Of a stretch of 64,000 nucleotides of DNA, positions 1 to 9,274 are shown piece after piece. The DNA lies in the NCBI GenBank assembly GCA_037349105.1, contig JAYJMM010000028.1, positions 2,914,001-2,978,000 on the forward strand. The letters are read 5' to 3'. Source of the DNA: Limnomonas spitsbergensis. Its lineage: Eukaryota > Chlorophyta > Chlorophyceae > Chlamydomonadales. How positions within the stretch are numbered: position 1 is the stretch's first letter; every line of letters starts with the position of its first letter. Both the position numbers and the translations under genes were made by a program. The notes beneath the pieces are model-generated. The model ran no database searches, had not been told where the DNA came from, and saw nothing but the letters and a program-made list of their open reading frames with translations.

Positions 1-141
1 AACCCTGCCTCAGACCTTCCCGAAAGTGGGAAGCCGGGCTCCTAACCCTAAAAAGGGGCTCCGCAGGGAAGCTGCGGAGTCTACGGGGACGCGTCAGCGG
101 TCCCTACGGTTTTGGCACGTATACTGCATTATACCGTGACA
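1..141 (-). repeat. Partial LTR-like repeat, copy 1
   Basis: This segment recurs in the same orientation at about 26405-26541 with small changes. Shared landmarks are TTCCCGAAAGTGGGAAG, CTGCGGAGTCT and GGCACGTATACTGC. Its right edge ends TGACA, so read on the minus strand it begins TGTCA, as LTRs do. An integrase scrap on the minus strand lies just to the right, which suits a 3' LTR. The other end is outside the window, so the length is unknown. Confidence 0.5.
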
Positions 142-180
142 TAGGCTCCTGATCAGGTTTGAGAACCATGCATGCGTAGA

Positions 181-590
181 GGTCGGTCAGACTGCGTTAC
201 GTTTGAGGTTGCGTCACGAAAAAGTGCAAACGCGACGCCGGTCACACTACCCAAACGCCAAACGCAACGCGCCCAAACGCGAAACGCAAACGCAGGGGGG
301 GGTGAGTTTTCGCGTTTGAGATTTTTCATGAATTCCAACTTGAGCTTGATCTTAATCTGGACACGACCAATATATACATATATGTTACAATACAAGGAAA
401 TATCAACCCCGGGTCGCTGGGTGACGGAATTCGCACAAAAATGTACCATGTCGTGCCACGACATCGTCTTGCCCTGCCGTCTTGCCCAAACGCGGTGTGA
501 CCAATTAAGCATCAGATTCACGCTAAATCCAAACGCAACCCAAACGCAACTGCCAAACGCAACCTCAAACGTAACGCAGTCTGACCGACC
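181..590. mobile_element. 410-bp MITE with 33-bp perfect terminal inverted repeats
   Basis: Positions 181-213 (starting GGTCGGTCAGACTGCG) are an exact reverse complement of 558-590 (ending CGCAGTCTGACCGACC). The interior has no credible coding sequence but holds many AAACGC motifs, often CCAAACGC, clustered at 225-300 and 485-575. Length, perfect TIRs and lack of a transposase fit a miniature inverted-repeat transposable element. The target duplication is not obvious; a short TAG lies near both edges. It sits against the integrase scrap at 591-743. Confidence 0.85.
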
Positions 591-743
591 CCTTAGGGGA
601 ACCCTTGGGTGACGACCGTGAGTCAAGTAGAAATGTGTGAACCGGTGACTAGTAGCATGCTCAGAGTCATTGTAAGCGAACTCGCATGATACGAGGTGCT
701 CATCCCAATCATCTTGATACGGCGATACGTACGCCCGTACCAT
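591..743 (-). pseudogene. Ty3/gypsy integrase fragment
   Basis: About 50 codons read as the end of an integrase catalytic core: AYVSPYQDDWDEHL, then EFAYNDSEHA and LTHGRHPRVPL. The 6533-8135 element in this window has the matching AYVSPQHDDWATWL and EFAYNNSVHS. Nothing of the zinc-binding N-terminus, the first two acidic residues, or a chromodomain is present. The frame runs into the MITE at 181-590, so any longer reading is an artefact of the insertion. Clearly non-functional. Confidence 0.75.
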
Positions 744-790
744 GTCCTCAACATTTTTGTTAGCATTCTCCGTCTGACCATCTGTCTGAG

Positions 791-1357
791 TTGTTTCGCT
801 GCCGACTGCTCGCAGTGCCGCCTAAGCGCCCAGCAGAGGACGATCCTGAAGTGAACGAAGATTTGGACGAAGATGCGATCGAGCTGGTTTACGGGGACAG
901 AGTAGAGGAGGATACTGCCGCACCGCCTCAGAAGTATCCTCGTCGGGACCCTCAGCTAGCCGTGACCCTCGGGATTCTCCGCCCCGGCCTGCAAGCCGAA
1001 GAAAGCCGTTCCCGCTTCTCCCTGTCAGTCGTGCGCCAACTTCGTCAAGGTAGCATCCAAAACCAGAGTCGCGTCGGCCAAGGATCGCTCGGAGCTCATT
1101 CTTCTACGACCGGAGGTTTCTAACTTGGAAATTCTGCGAAGCGCGCCGCCTTGCCTCCCAAGGACCCACAGCTTACTGACGGAGCTATTCACACTAACCC
1201 AACGTTCCCTGCGCATCGCGGAGCAGAACCGGGATGGACCTCCTTAACCAGGACCACCAGAAGCAGGACGCCACCAACGGCAAGCTCTCCAGCATTATCC
1301 AGCAGGCTCTCGCTGAGCTTCCCGGCCTCTTCCCGCGCTTTCCCCCGGATGATTAGG
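791..1357 (+). pseudogene. Frameshifted acidic/coiled-coil ORF, possible gag-like remnant
   Basis: A reading frame opens near 791 with a Pro/Asp/Glu-rich stretch (PPKRPAEDDPEVNEDLDED). It continues after at least two frame changes into helical, charged sequence (DRSELILLRPEVSNLEI, then LTELFTLTQRSLRIAEQNRD), and ends in a Gln/Leu-rich tail, IIQQALAELPGLFPRFPPDD followed by a stop at 1355-1357. The pieces make sense only when joined across frames, so I call it decayed. An acidic N-terminus with helical continuation is common in retroelement gag or transposon accessory ORFs, but no diagnostic motif is present. Confidence 0.4.
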
Positions 1358-1454
1358 ATGAGTCACACACAGATTATGCAGCTTCCATGCGGAAGATCAC
1401 TACGAAATTCTACAGCTGCGCAACTACCTCAGGGGTGATGTACGATGGTCCCTG

Positions 1455-1697
1455 AAGGTCGCTGGAGGTCGCAAGCAAGCGAATAAGCAAGACCGTGTGT
1501 CAAGCGAATCAACAGCGTGTACCGATGACTACTAGGCCTAAACTGTGGTCGCAAGCATGCAAATAAGCACGACCGTGTGTCCAGCGAATCAACAGCGAGT
1601 ACCGATGACTACTAGCCCTAAACCGTGGTCGTCGCAAGCATGCAAATAAGCAAGACCGTTTGTCAAGCGAATCAACAGCGAGTACCTGGGTCTAAAC
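1455..1697. repeat. ~80-bp tandem repeat, three copies
   Basis: Three successive units share GTCGCAAGCATGCAAATAAG, CGAATCAACAGCG and GTACCGATGACTACTAG. The copies differ by point changes and a 3-bp insertion. No coding potential is seen. Confidence 0.8.
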
Positions 1698-1699
1698 TA

Positions 1700-2851
1700 A
1701 ACTAAGCAGCGTGTGGCAAGCAACGTGTACTGATCAGGTGCGACAATTGGGCAAATGGCGTGTGGCAACAGTAGGTGCGTGATCCCTCACAAGAATTTTG
1801 TGACACGGATATGAAATGGCTCGGAGACCAAATGTGACAGTGTAATATCAACTGAATTGCCCTAGGAATAATATAGTGTCACGTTTACCGTTTTAGGTGC
1901 GACAACTGTCACAGTATATTCCCGTATACGTGACATAGCCGTATATTCCGCATTTACGTTCACGGAGTATCCAAGTTCCAGTCACGGAGCCTCCGAGTTA
2001 TAAGTAGCAGCCCAGCAGCCCGACTTTCCGGCGCTGAGCTGAGGCGCTGAGCTGATGCAGAGTTTCCCGTACAACGTTTAATAGGGTCTTTTGAGAACTC
2101 GTTCCCCGACAGTGTCACCGGCTTCTTGTCTTATTATGTCCCTTTAAAATGACAGAAACTCAAGTGTAAGAAAGTACCGTCTAGCTCACAGAGAACCCAA
2201 ACTCTTCTCGCTTCCATGCCAGTACCTTACATCTAGTTAAGTCTAGCGGGTATGCACCGTTCTAAATATCTAGTCAAGTCTAGCAATGCGGAAGGCAGTG
2301 ATAGCATAGAGCAAGCCAACAGAGAAGACCCGGCAGATCAGGGGACCCCACAAGCCCAGCTGCATCTGCCCCCATCACTCCAGACGCATGCGCAACCTAC
2401 GGTGCCCAGCCTCGTCTCCCGACTTGACTGGTCGGCAGCACAGGCAAGTGGTTCAGAGAGCAGAGTAGTAATTAATAAGAGGCCCGGCGGCGCATGGCCA
2501 AGAGGAGACCCTCGCGACAAGTCTCTATGAGGCTGAGCTCGGCCGCGCGCGCACCATTTCAAGAAGCTAAGTGTCGCGCCCTTTTCCGGTAGCGTGATAT
2601 AATGGTAAAGTCCCATCACTCATTTGCCATCCAGTGCCTGACCAGTTTAGTCCTTTTCCGGTGGGCGCTACCGGTCATCGCTCATGCCACAGCGATATAC
2701 CGTTTTGGACTGTTTACGGATATAACATGTGACATAAGTCCTACACGGATCTTAGCGCCCCCTTTGGCAGTATTGGCACCCATCCAAAAAGAGTGAAGAA
2801 GCGGGAGATGTGCCCTCGAGACGAGCAGACCAACTTAGCCTAACCAGTAGA
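1700..2851. other. Non-coding stretch left of the Ty3 element
   Basis: I see no gene here. A block near 1874-1904 (TAGTGTCACGTTTACCG, then GGTGCGACA) recurs with changes at 6011-6042. A short motif near 2250 (GGTATGCACCGTTCTAAAT) recurs at 8731 as GGTATGCTCCGTTCTAAAT. Small open frames at 2252-2530 and 2602-2796 show no recognisable protein. Confidence 0.4.
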
Positions 2852-3247
2852 TGTAAAGGTCTTAGGCCCCAGTGGGACTAAGGTCTTTAATGCTAGACTA
2901 GGACTCATCACTGGTAGAGGAGCGTAGAGAGGTAGTCGTGAAGGTGCAGTCGGTAGGACAGTTGACCGGAGGGGGGACTGGGTGCTCACGAAGGGAGACT
3001 GCTGGAGACTTGTAAAAGAATAGTGGGACAGTCAGGTATTGAGCCTGATGGATTTATCTCGTCTGAGACTTCCCGATAACTAGCAGAGCTCGCTTATAAG
3101 GGAGTTGCAGGGTTTAACCTGTGAGGGTTCAAGACTGGGCTTGCCAGGCGACCCTGCAACTTCCGTATGGAGCGTAAGCGCCGATAACGTAAGGCAGGTC
3201 GCATCAGTGACTGGTAATTCTGGGGTACTGGTTACTTGACCATTACA
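2852..3247 (-). repeat. 3' LTR of the 2.85-5.84 kb Ty3 element
   Basis: It starts TGTAAAGGTCTTAGG and ends GACCATTACA. Because the element is coded on the minus strand, this is the 3' LTR. It matches 5447-5842 over its whole length. Confidence 0.93.
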
Positions 3248-3662
3248 TACCTCCCCCCTTGGCTGCGTGCCGAGCGCGGTGGAAGGTAAACGTCAGTGGT
3301 ACTGGAGCATGAAATGTTGCAGAGTTTTTATCGAAAATTCCCAACCTGAAACTGGAAACTCGTTGTAGTTATCGCTGGACTGGTCCAGAAATTTAATTGT
3401 GCTTGTGTACATGACTGTCCGGCTGGTCTGAATTTTAAATCTCTGGTACTGGTGCTGGGCTAGGCAGAAAAATTAAATTCACTATTATTGGTTCTGGGAC
3501 TGGTCTAAAGAAAATTAATTCACTGGTGAACTAGTGAGTCAAGGAATTCTAGGCAAGGAGACAAGTTTTCTGGATTGTATTAAATTCCTTGTGGGTTTCA
3601 TGAGTTAGGTCTCGATCTGGGCACTAGGTGTATGGACCTTAGTAACTGTGGACTGGTTCTGG

Positions 3663-5066
3663 TTACTCAAAAAGTTTCTGGGCAACAAGGAGTAATTCTG
3701 GAGTGAGGTTCTTGAGTGGTTCCCATGAATTGTGCGTATCATTGTAGCCAACCCATTTGATAAGAACTTGTTTGACTCGTTTCTTACCGACTCGTCGAAT
3801 GCGATGCGATAAGAGCGACTCGACTAGGTACAAGGGTAAGCCATCGGCGACTTCAGGTTCGATAGGTACAGGATTTGAACTGGGACTGGGCTTGAATGGT
3901 CGTAAGAGTGACACGTGAAATACTGGATGTACTCGAGTGTAATTTTCTGGGAGTTGTACCTTGGCAGCGTTATTTCCAGGTGCCATGTTCAGGATTGTGA
4001 CTGGGCCGATATACTTGGGGTGAAGCTTTTTAACTCCGGTCTGGAATTTGAAGTTTCTTGTCGACAGGAGTACTTGGTCACCAGTTTTAAAAGTGTGAGG
4101 TGCTCGGAAGCGCGTGTCAGCGTACGTCGTCTGTCGATCCTGGGCAGCTCGTAACAACTTTTGAACTTGAACTAGTGTGTCATCCAGATCACTGAAGACT
4201 GAATCTAGTGCTGGAATTTGCTTGTCTGGAATGTCGATTGACAAAGGAGTAAACGGGTTGCGACCACAGTTCAGGTAGAACGGTGTGTGCCTGGTCGTAC
4301 TGGTCTTGGCGTTGTTAAAGGACATAGCGACGACTGGTAGGAGTTCTTCCCATGTGATATGGTTTCCATCTATGAAATGTCTCAGCACTTCCTCGACGAC
4401 TCGGTTCATTCGCTCTGTTTGTCCATCTGTCTGTGGGTGAAAAGCAGTTGAAAATCTAGGCTGCATACCGAGTCGTACACACATGGTCTTCCAGAATGAC
4501 GAAGTGAATCGTACATCTCTGTCAGAAATGATGTTTCGAGGGAAACCGCGATGCTGGAATACATGAGAGATGAAAACTCTAGCAATATCTTCAGATGTGC
4601 TAGATTTCCTGACTGGTGCTAGACAGACAAACTTGGTAAGCTTATCCACAATAACCATGATGCCATCATGCCCACTGGCTGACTGGGGCAAGTCAAACAC
4701 AAAGTCCATGGTGACAGTGTGCCATCTGGAATCAGGGATTTCTAGTGGCTGGTTTAGACCAAAGGGTCTCTTGTTTGCAGACTTGTTCCCCTGGCATGAG
4801 GCACATGATGAGACATACTGTTGTACATCTGCCTGGATTGAGGGCCACCAAAATTGACGTTTTATGTGGTCTAGAGTGGTCTTCCAATAGAAGTGACCTG
4901 CAAGGGGGGTATCATGATGCTCACGAATAACTTGTTCTCGAAGTTTTGCTGGTATAACGACTAGGCCTTCTCTTGACCAGTAGCCATTACGCAGTGACCA
5001 ATCACGAGTCGTACCTGTGTTTTTGAATTCTGGGTCAATGCTAGACTCGTTCTTGACTTGTTGCAT
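3663..5066 (-). CDS. Ty3/gypsy integrase with C-terminal chromodomain
   Basis: An intact 467-aa frame. An N-terminal H-H-C-C zinc-binding region (HHDTPLAGH ... CASCQ) is followed by the DDE core: Asp in TMDFVFDLP, Asp in IISDRD, and Glu in QTDGQTERMNRVVEE. The integrase C-terminal barrel ([36 protein letters not shown]) is followed by a chromodomain, YLVESLLSHRIRR ... IKWVGYNDTHNSWEPLKNL, typical of chromovirus integrases that target methylated-histone chromatin. The Met at 5066 is simply the first in frame. In a complete element this region would be the end of a pol polyprotein, so the true product had an upstream extension. No stops occur inside, consistent with a young insertion. Confidence 0.92.
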   Translation of the reverse strand: MQQVKNESSIDPEFKNTGTTRDWSLRNGYWSREGLVVIPAKLREQVIREHHDTPLAGHFYWKTTLDHIKRQFWWPSIQADVQQYVSSCASCQGNKSANKRPFGLNQPLEIPDSRWHTVTMDFVFDLPQSASGHDGIMVIVDKLTKFVCLAPVRKSSTSEDIARVFISHVFQHRGFPRNIISDRDVRFTSSFWKTMCVRLGMQPRFSTAFHPQTDGQTERMNRVVEEVLRHFIDGNHITWEELLPVVAMSFNNAKTSTTRHTPFYLNCGRNPFTPLSIDIPDKQIPALDSVFSDLDDTLVQVQKLLRAAQDRQTTYADTRFRAPHTFKTGDQVLLSTRNFKFQTGVKKLHPKYIGPVTILNMAPGNNAAKVQLPENYTRVHPVFHVSLLRPFKPSPSSNPVPIEPEVADGLPLYLVESLLSHRIRRVGKKRVKQVLIKWVGYNDTHNSWEPLKNLTPELLLVAQKLFE

Positions 5067-5446
5067 GAAAACTGGCAGTCATCACTGACAAGACTGGTTT
5101 GTACGGAATTCAAACCGCTGAATGTTGAAGTCGAACAGGCGACTGTTGCGGAACTCACTCGTCTCGGTCAACGTCGAAACGTTGCTGGTGTTACTCGGTA
5201 GCGGGGGAAACGCTGCTAGGCCTCCGAGAGTGTGATACCAGTAATAAATACTGTCTTGTTCCTCGGGACTGGGACCTGATTAAGGCACTGTACTGGATTC
5301 GGCTCGGGAAGTTGAATAATTCAATCCTAGCGGTCTAATGGGACGCGAGTGCCCGACACGCGTGTCTCAAAACTCTTTCGAGCCGACGGCAGGGTTCTGG
5401 CAAGGAGCGAAGCGACAGGATCGGACCGATTGAGCTATGGAACCAC
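5067..5446 (-). pseudogene. Primer-binding site and deletion joint (gag/pol remnant)
   Basis: Reading the minus strand from the 5' LTR, the interior opens GTGGTTCCATAGCTCAATCG. TGGTTCCA is a plausible primer-binding site. The next 12 bases also match a tRNA box A (TAGCTCAATCGG). Further on, about 55 codons (EEQDSIYYWYHTLGGLAAF ... TETSEFRNSRLF) look like a gag start. They stop near 5110, where sequence resembling the RNase H-integrase linker (LNSVQTSLVSDD) appears in another frame. I infer a large internal deletion joining gag to late pol. Confidence 0.45.
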
Positions 5447-5842
5447 TGTAAAGGTCTTAGGCCCCAGTGGGACTAAGGTCTTTAATGCTAGACTAGGACT
5501 CATCACTGGTAGAGGAGCGTAGAGAGGTAGTCGTGAAGGTGTAGTCGGTAGGACAGTTGACCGGAGGGGGGACTGGGTGCTCACGAAGGGAGACTGCTGG
5601 AGACTTGTAAAAGAATAGTGGGACAGTCAGGTATAGAGCCTGATGGATTTATCTCGTCTGAGACTTCCCGATAACTAGCAGAGCTCGCTTATAAGGGAGT
5701 TGCAGGGTTTAACCTGTGAGGGTTCAAGACTGGGCTTGCCAGGCGACCCTGCAACTTCCGTATGGAGCGTAAGCGCCGATAACGTAAGGCAGGTCGCATC
5801 AGCGACTGGTAATTCTGGGGTACTGGTTACTTGACCATTACA
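5447..5842 (-). repeat. 5' LTR of the 2.85-5.84 kb Ty3 element
   Basis: A direct 396-bp copy of 2852-3247 with the same TG...CA ends. The 5-bp GTAGA follows it. Confidence 0.93.
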
Positions 5843-6530
5843 GTAGAATCAGCCTTTGAACAACAGCTGTCATGCTAAATGTACGGTGTGTAGTTCATGC
5901 CCAGCGTGCTGTACTTTTGTAGTTGCAGCACAAACTACCTTAGAGGACGAAGCATCACTCCATGTTTGAGAAGCGATTGCCTCTTGAAGGCACCCTTTCT
6001 AAGATGACCATAGTATCACGTTTAACGTCTTATGGTGCGACATTTATCAAGGTATATGCTTAACTGCCGGTGTAAACTTCCAGTGCAGACGCAAATGTAT
6101 GAAGGGGAAATCTGCGTGTTGCGTTGTGCTTGGTCGGCTAGGGCGTGGAAGTGTTGCTTGGGCCCGCTGGCGAGGTAAGCTTATCTATACTAGCTATGCT
6201 TGCAGTTTGAGCTAGATTTGACTTCTCTTGATTGATACTGGTCCTTCGGTGCGTAATGGGATATGGATGCTGTGAAGCTAAATCGGATAGTTCGTACACT
6301 TGAATGCTTGTTCTTTAGAGGGCCTAAGTGAAGAAAGCTGGGGTTGGCCGGGGGCAAGAGCCCTCGGCATGTGAAGGGGTTCTCTTTGGAATAGTCAACA
6401 AAGATTACATTTGAAGGTCAGCCATGCCTTAAAAAGGCATGGTTCTGGAGCGAGTCACGAAGAGTCCGGAAGCTTGCATGTAGTCCAGAAAAGTCTAGAA
6501 GAAATATATACGGAGAAGTCATACCCGCAA
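5843..6530. other. Non-coding spacer between two Ty3 insertions
   Basis: No gene is supported. It holds a variant of the 1874-1904 motif at 6011-6042 and otherwise unique-looking sequence. The RNase H reading begins abruptly at about 6533. Confidence 0.4.
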
Positions 6531-6532
6531 TA

Positions 6533-8135
6533 TGCAAGCACTTCACCATCTATACCGACCATCACAACCTCCGCTACTTCTTCACCCAGAAGGACCTGTC
6601 TCGCCGCCAAGCCCGCTGGTCTCAAGATCTCGCCTCCTACCAGCCCAACATGACCATCGTCTACAAGAAAGGTGAAGAAAACCAGGCTGATGCCCTCTCA
6701 CGTCTCAACACCCTCAACACTTCCTCGCCCATCGCTGTCTCTCTGCTCAACACCCTAACACGACTCCTTCCCGCCCATGTCGTCCTCAATGACCCCATCT
6801 TTGACGACATCAAATCCGCCTACACCTCGGACCCCCTCTTCCAGCCTGATAATCCTCGCCGCCCTCGCTACCTTGAATCCCGTGACAATATGTGGTATTT
6901 CCGAGACCGCATTTGCGTCCCCAATGACCCTGCTCTTCGCCTCCGCCTCCTCCATGAATTCCACGACACCCCCACCTCTGGCCATCCTGGCTACCTCAAA
7001 ACCCTGAACGCCATCTCCTCTCACTTTTGGTGGCCCCGTATGACCCGCACCGTCCGCTCCTACGTCCACTCCTGCGCCACTTGTCAACGTATCAAACCCT
7101 CCACACAAGCCACACCTGGTCTCCTCCGTCCTCACTCCGTCCCCATCCGCCCCTGGTCCCATGTCTCCATGGACCTGGTCACGGATCTCCCATCCTCCCT
7201 TTGCCATGACGGTAAAACCTACGACTCCATCATCACTTTCGTGTGCATGCTCACCAAGCAAGCCATCTTCGTCCGCTCCAATAAAACCGTCACCGCCCCC
7301 CAGCTCGCCCACGTGTTCATCGACCATGTCTTCTCCAAGAAAGGTCTTCCCCTCGTCCTTGTCTCTGACCGTGATACCCGCATCACCTCCGACTTCTGGC
7401 AAAGCCTCTTCACCGCCGCTGGTTCCACCCTCAACATCTCCACCGCCCACCATCCTCAGACTGACGGCCAGACAGAAATTGTCCACCGCACCATTGAGCA
7501 AATCCTTCGTGCTTATGTCTCACCCCAACACGATGATTGGGCCACCTGGTTGCCCATTGCTGAATTCGCTTACAACAACTCCGTCCACTCCTCCACCCGC
7601 CAAAACCCCTTCTTCTCCAACTACGGTTTCCACCCCACTACTCCATCATCTGGCTCTCATCAACCCCTCCACTCACCCTGACGCTGCCCACTACCTCGAC
7701 ACTCTCCATGACATCCAGACCACCATCTCCCGCGAGCTTGAGCTTGCGAAAGCCCGCCAGGCTGAACAAGCAGATCGTCACCGCCGTCCCTTGTCCTTCA
7801 CCGTTGGTGACCGTGTCCGCATATCCTCTGAGCACATCACCCTCGCTGACTACCCCAGCTCCAAGCTCAGACCTCGTTTCCTCGGTCCTTTCTCCGTCAC
7901 TCACGTCATCTCCCCCGTTTCCTACCGTCTTGCCCTTCCCTCCTCCATGTCCCGTGTCCATCCTGTTTTCCACGTCTCCCGTCTACTGCCCTGGACTGAC
8001 ACTTCTGACTCTGACTTCCCCGGCCGTCACGTCCCGGAGCAACTCATCTCAGACGCCCGCGACTTTGTCTACGGCCACGATGCCTACGAAGTTGCCCGTA
8101 TTACCGACTGCAAGATTGCCAAACCGGAGACAACA
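6533..8135 (+). pseudogene. 5'-truncated Ty3/gypsy pol: RNase H end, integrase, chromodomain start
   Basis: Translation picks up inside RNase H (CKHFTIYTDHHNLRYFFTQK ... ENQADALSRL). It continues through an integrase zinc region (HEFHDTPTSGHPG ... CATCQR) and the DDE core (SMDLVTDLP, LVSDRD, QTDGQTEIVHRTIEQ). At about 7649 a 4-bp GGCT insertion, absent from the inverted copy at 8145-8610, shifts the frame. The second frame carries the integrase C-terminal barrel ([40 protein letters not shown]) and the first turn of a chromodomain ([10 protein letters not shown]). The end is cut by the foldback junction. Codon use is C-rich at third positions, unlike the 2.85-5.84 kb element, so this is a different Ty3 lineage. 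Confidence 0.88.
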
Positions 8136-8610
8136 GAAAAGAACGGAAGTCAGAGTCAGAAGTGTTAGTCCAGGGCAGTAGACGGGAGACGTGGAAAACA
8201 GGATGGACACGGGACATGGAGGAGGGAAGGGCAAGACGGTAGGAAACGGGGGAGATGACGTGAGTGACGGAGAAAGGACCGAGGAAACGAGGTCTGAGCT
8301 TGGAGCTGGGTTAGTCAGCAAGGGTGATGTGCTCAGAGGATATGCGGACACGGTCACCAACGGTGAAGGACAAGGGACGGCGGTGACGATCTGCTTGTTC
8401 AGCCTGGCGGGCTTTCGCAAGCTCAAGCTCGCGGGAGATGGTGGTCTGGATGTCATGGAGAGTGTCGAGGTAGTGGGTAGCGTCAGGGTGAGTGGAGGGG
8501 TTGATGAGAGATGATGGAGTAGTGGGGTGGAAACCGTAGTTGGAGAAGAAGGGGGTTTGGCGGGTGGAGGAGTGGACGGAGTTGTTGTAAGCGAATTCAG
8601 CAATGGGCAA
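7550..8610. repeat. Large foldback: ~470-bp inverted arms of integrase sequence
   Basis: The left arm 7550-8019 is repeated in inverted orientation at 8145-8610, leaving a loop of about 125 bp. By eye the arms differ at roughly five bases plus the 4-bp GGCT at 7649. A transcript through this would fold into a very long hairpin. Confidence 0.93.
8145..8610 (-). pseudogene. Inverted copy of Ty3 integrase C-terminal segment
   Basis: Minus-strand translation gives PIAEFAYNNSVHSSTRQT, then INPSTHPDATHYLDTLHDI and TVGDRVRISSEH, parallel to the plus-strand copy. It lacks GGCT, so its frame is uninterrupted across the point where the plus copy is shifted. It starts and stops abruptly at the foldback edges. 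Confidence 0.85.
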
Positions 8611-8644
8611 GCACTTCGGATATATTAAATACGGGACTAAACTT

Positions 8645-8702
8645 CCACTCAGCCTGAGTTTAAAGGCTGTGACGTCACAGCCTTTAAACTCAGGCTGAGT
8701 GG
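8645..8702. repeat. Perfect 58-bp palindrome without spacer
   Basis: Each 29-bp half is an exact reverse complement of the other. The left half begins CCACTCAGCCTGAG and the centre is GTGAC|GTCAC. It lies 34 bp from the foldback edge. A short palindromic transposon or the fused ends of two inverted copies would give this structure. Confidence 0.95.
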
Positions 8703-9122
8703 CTAGCTTTCAGGTTCGACAAGGCCCAACGGGTATGCTCCGTTCTAAATTGTTAAGCAACAAAGTGAAGAGAAACGGGGAGCCCGCCAAGTACACCGCC
8801 CTGTCAAGCTCTTGCACTAGTATGAACGAGACTATTTGGCCAACTCAAGAGCAACTACCTTGGACTGCTAACCACTGCGGGGACTCCGAGGCTGTTCCTC
8901 GGAGACTCCGTGATTGCAATGGGGCCGACACGTCCCTGTCACGTTTATGGGAATGTAAAGTGAGGCTCATGCTTGCTGCATGCGATAACGTAATTAGCTC
9001 CTTCTCAATGTGTCAGAGGGAGACATGCCGTCTTGGAAATCCAGGATGCAAGTTGTGGCCGTGATCGTGGCATCTTCGGCGACGGGAGCTCAGGGTTTGG
9101 GAGGACCCTCGCCCGATGCGGC
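8703..9122. other. Intergenic region upstream of the RRM gene
   Basis: A 121-codon open frame (8699-9064) has no recognisable protein features and begins inside the palindrome, so I do not call it a gene. The motif at 8731-8749 is shared with 2250. Confidence 0.35.
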
Positions 9123-9128
9123 TATAAA
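9123..9128 (+). promoter_or_regulatory. TATA-box candidate for the RRM-protein gene
   Basis: GGCTATAAAGAAAG contains TATAAA about 150 bp before the proposed ATG at 9275. Spacing suits a transcription start near 9155 and a 5' leader of about 120 nt. Context only; no transcript evidence. Confidence 0.4.
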
Positions 9129-9274
9129 GAAAGCCCTGACAGCCGTCATGTAGTAGACCGTAGATTAGATTATGGCAATGGTACTGTAGGCTTTACATCG
9201 ACAGTGCAGCAGTAGCCACCTAGCTCATATTTTCGTCGACTCGTTGCACTATCCTTGATTTTGCAAGGCACGGC

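Larger units (their letters stand above)
2852..5842 (-). mobile_element. Internally deleted Ty3/gypsy chromovirus with LTRs and target duplication
   Basis: Two direct 396-bp LTRs (2852-3247 and 5447-5842) begin TGTAA and end TTACA. They differ at about three positions by my reading. GTAGA immediately precedes the left LTR (2847-2851) and follows the right LTR (5843-5847), a clean 5-bp target duplication. The interior is only 2.2 kb and keeps integrase plus chromodomain on the minus strand. Protease, reverse transcriptase and RNase H are missing. High LTR identity implies a recent insertion. Full Ty3 elements are normally 5 kb or more, so this copy is non-autonomous. Confidence 0.93.

Noticed and set aside
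5360..5446. A complete tRNA gene on the minus strand next to the 5' LTR
   Set aside because: Acceptor- and box A-like sequence is present, but no anticodon arm, box B or closing acceptor strand follows.
6755..7501. 248-codon Gly/Asp/Val-rich ORF on the minus strand
   Set aside because: Shadow of the Ty3 pol frame, caused by its C-rich third positions.
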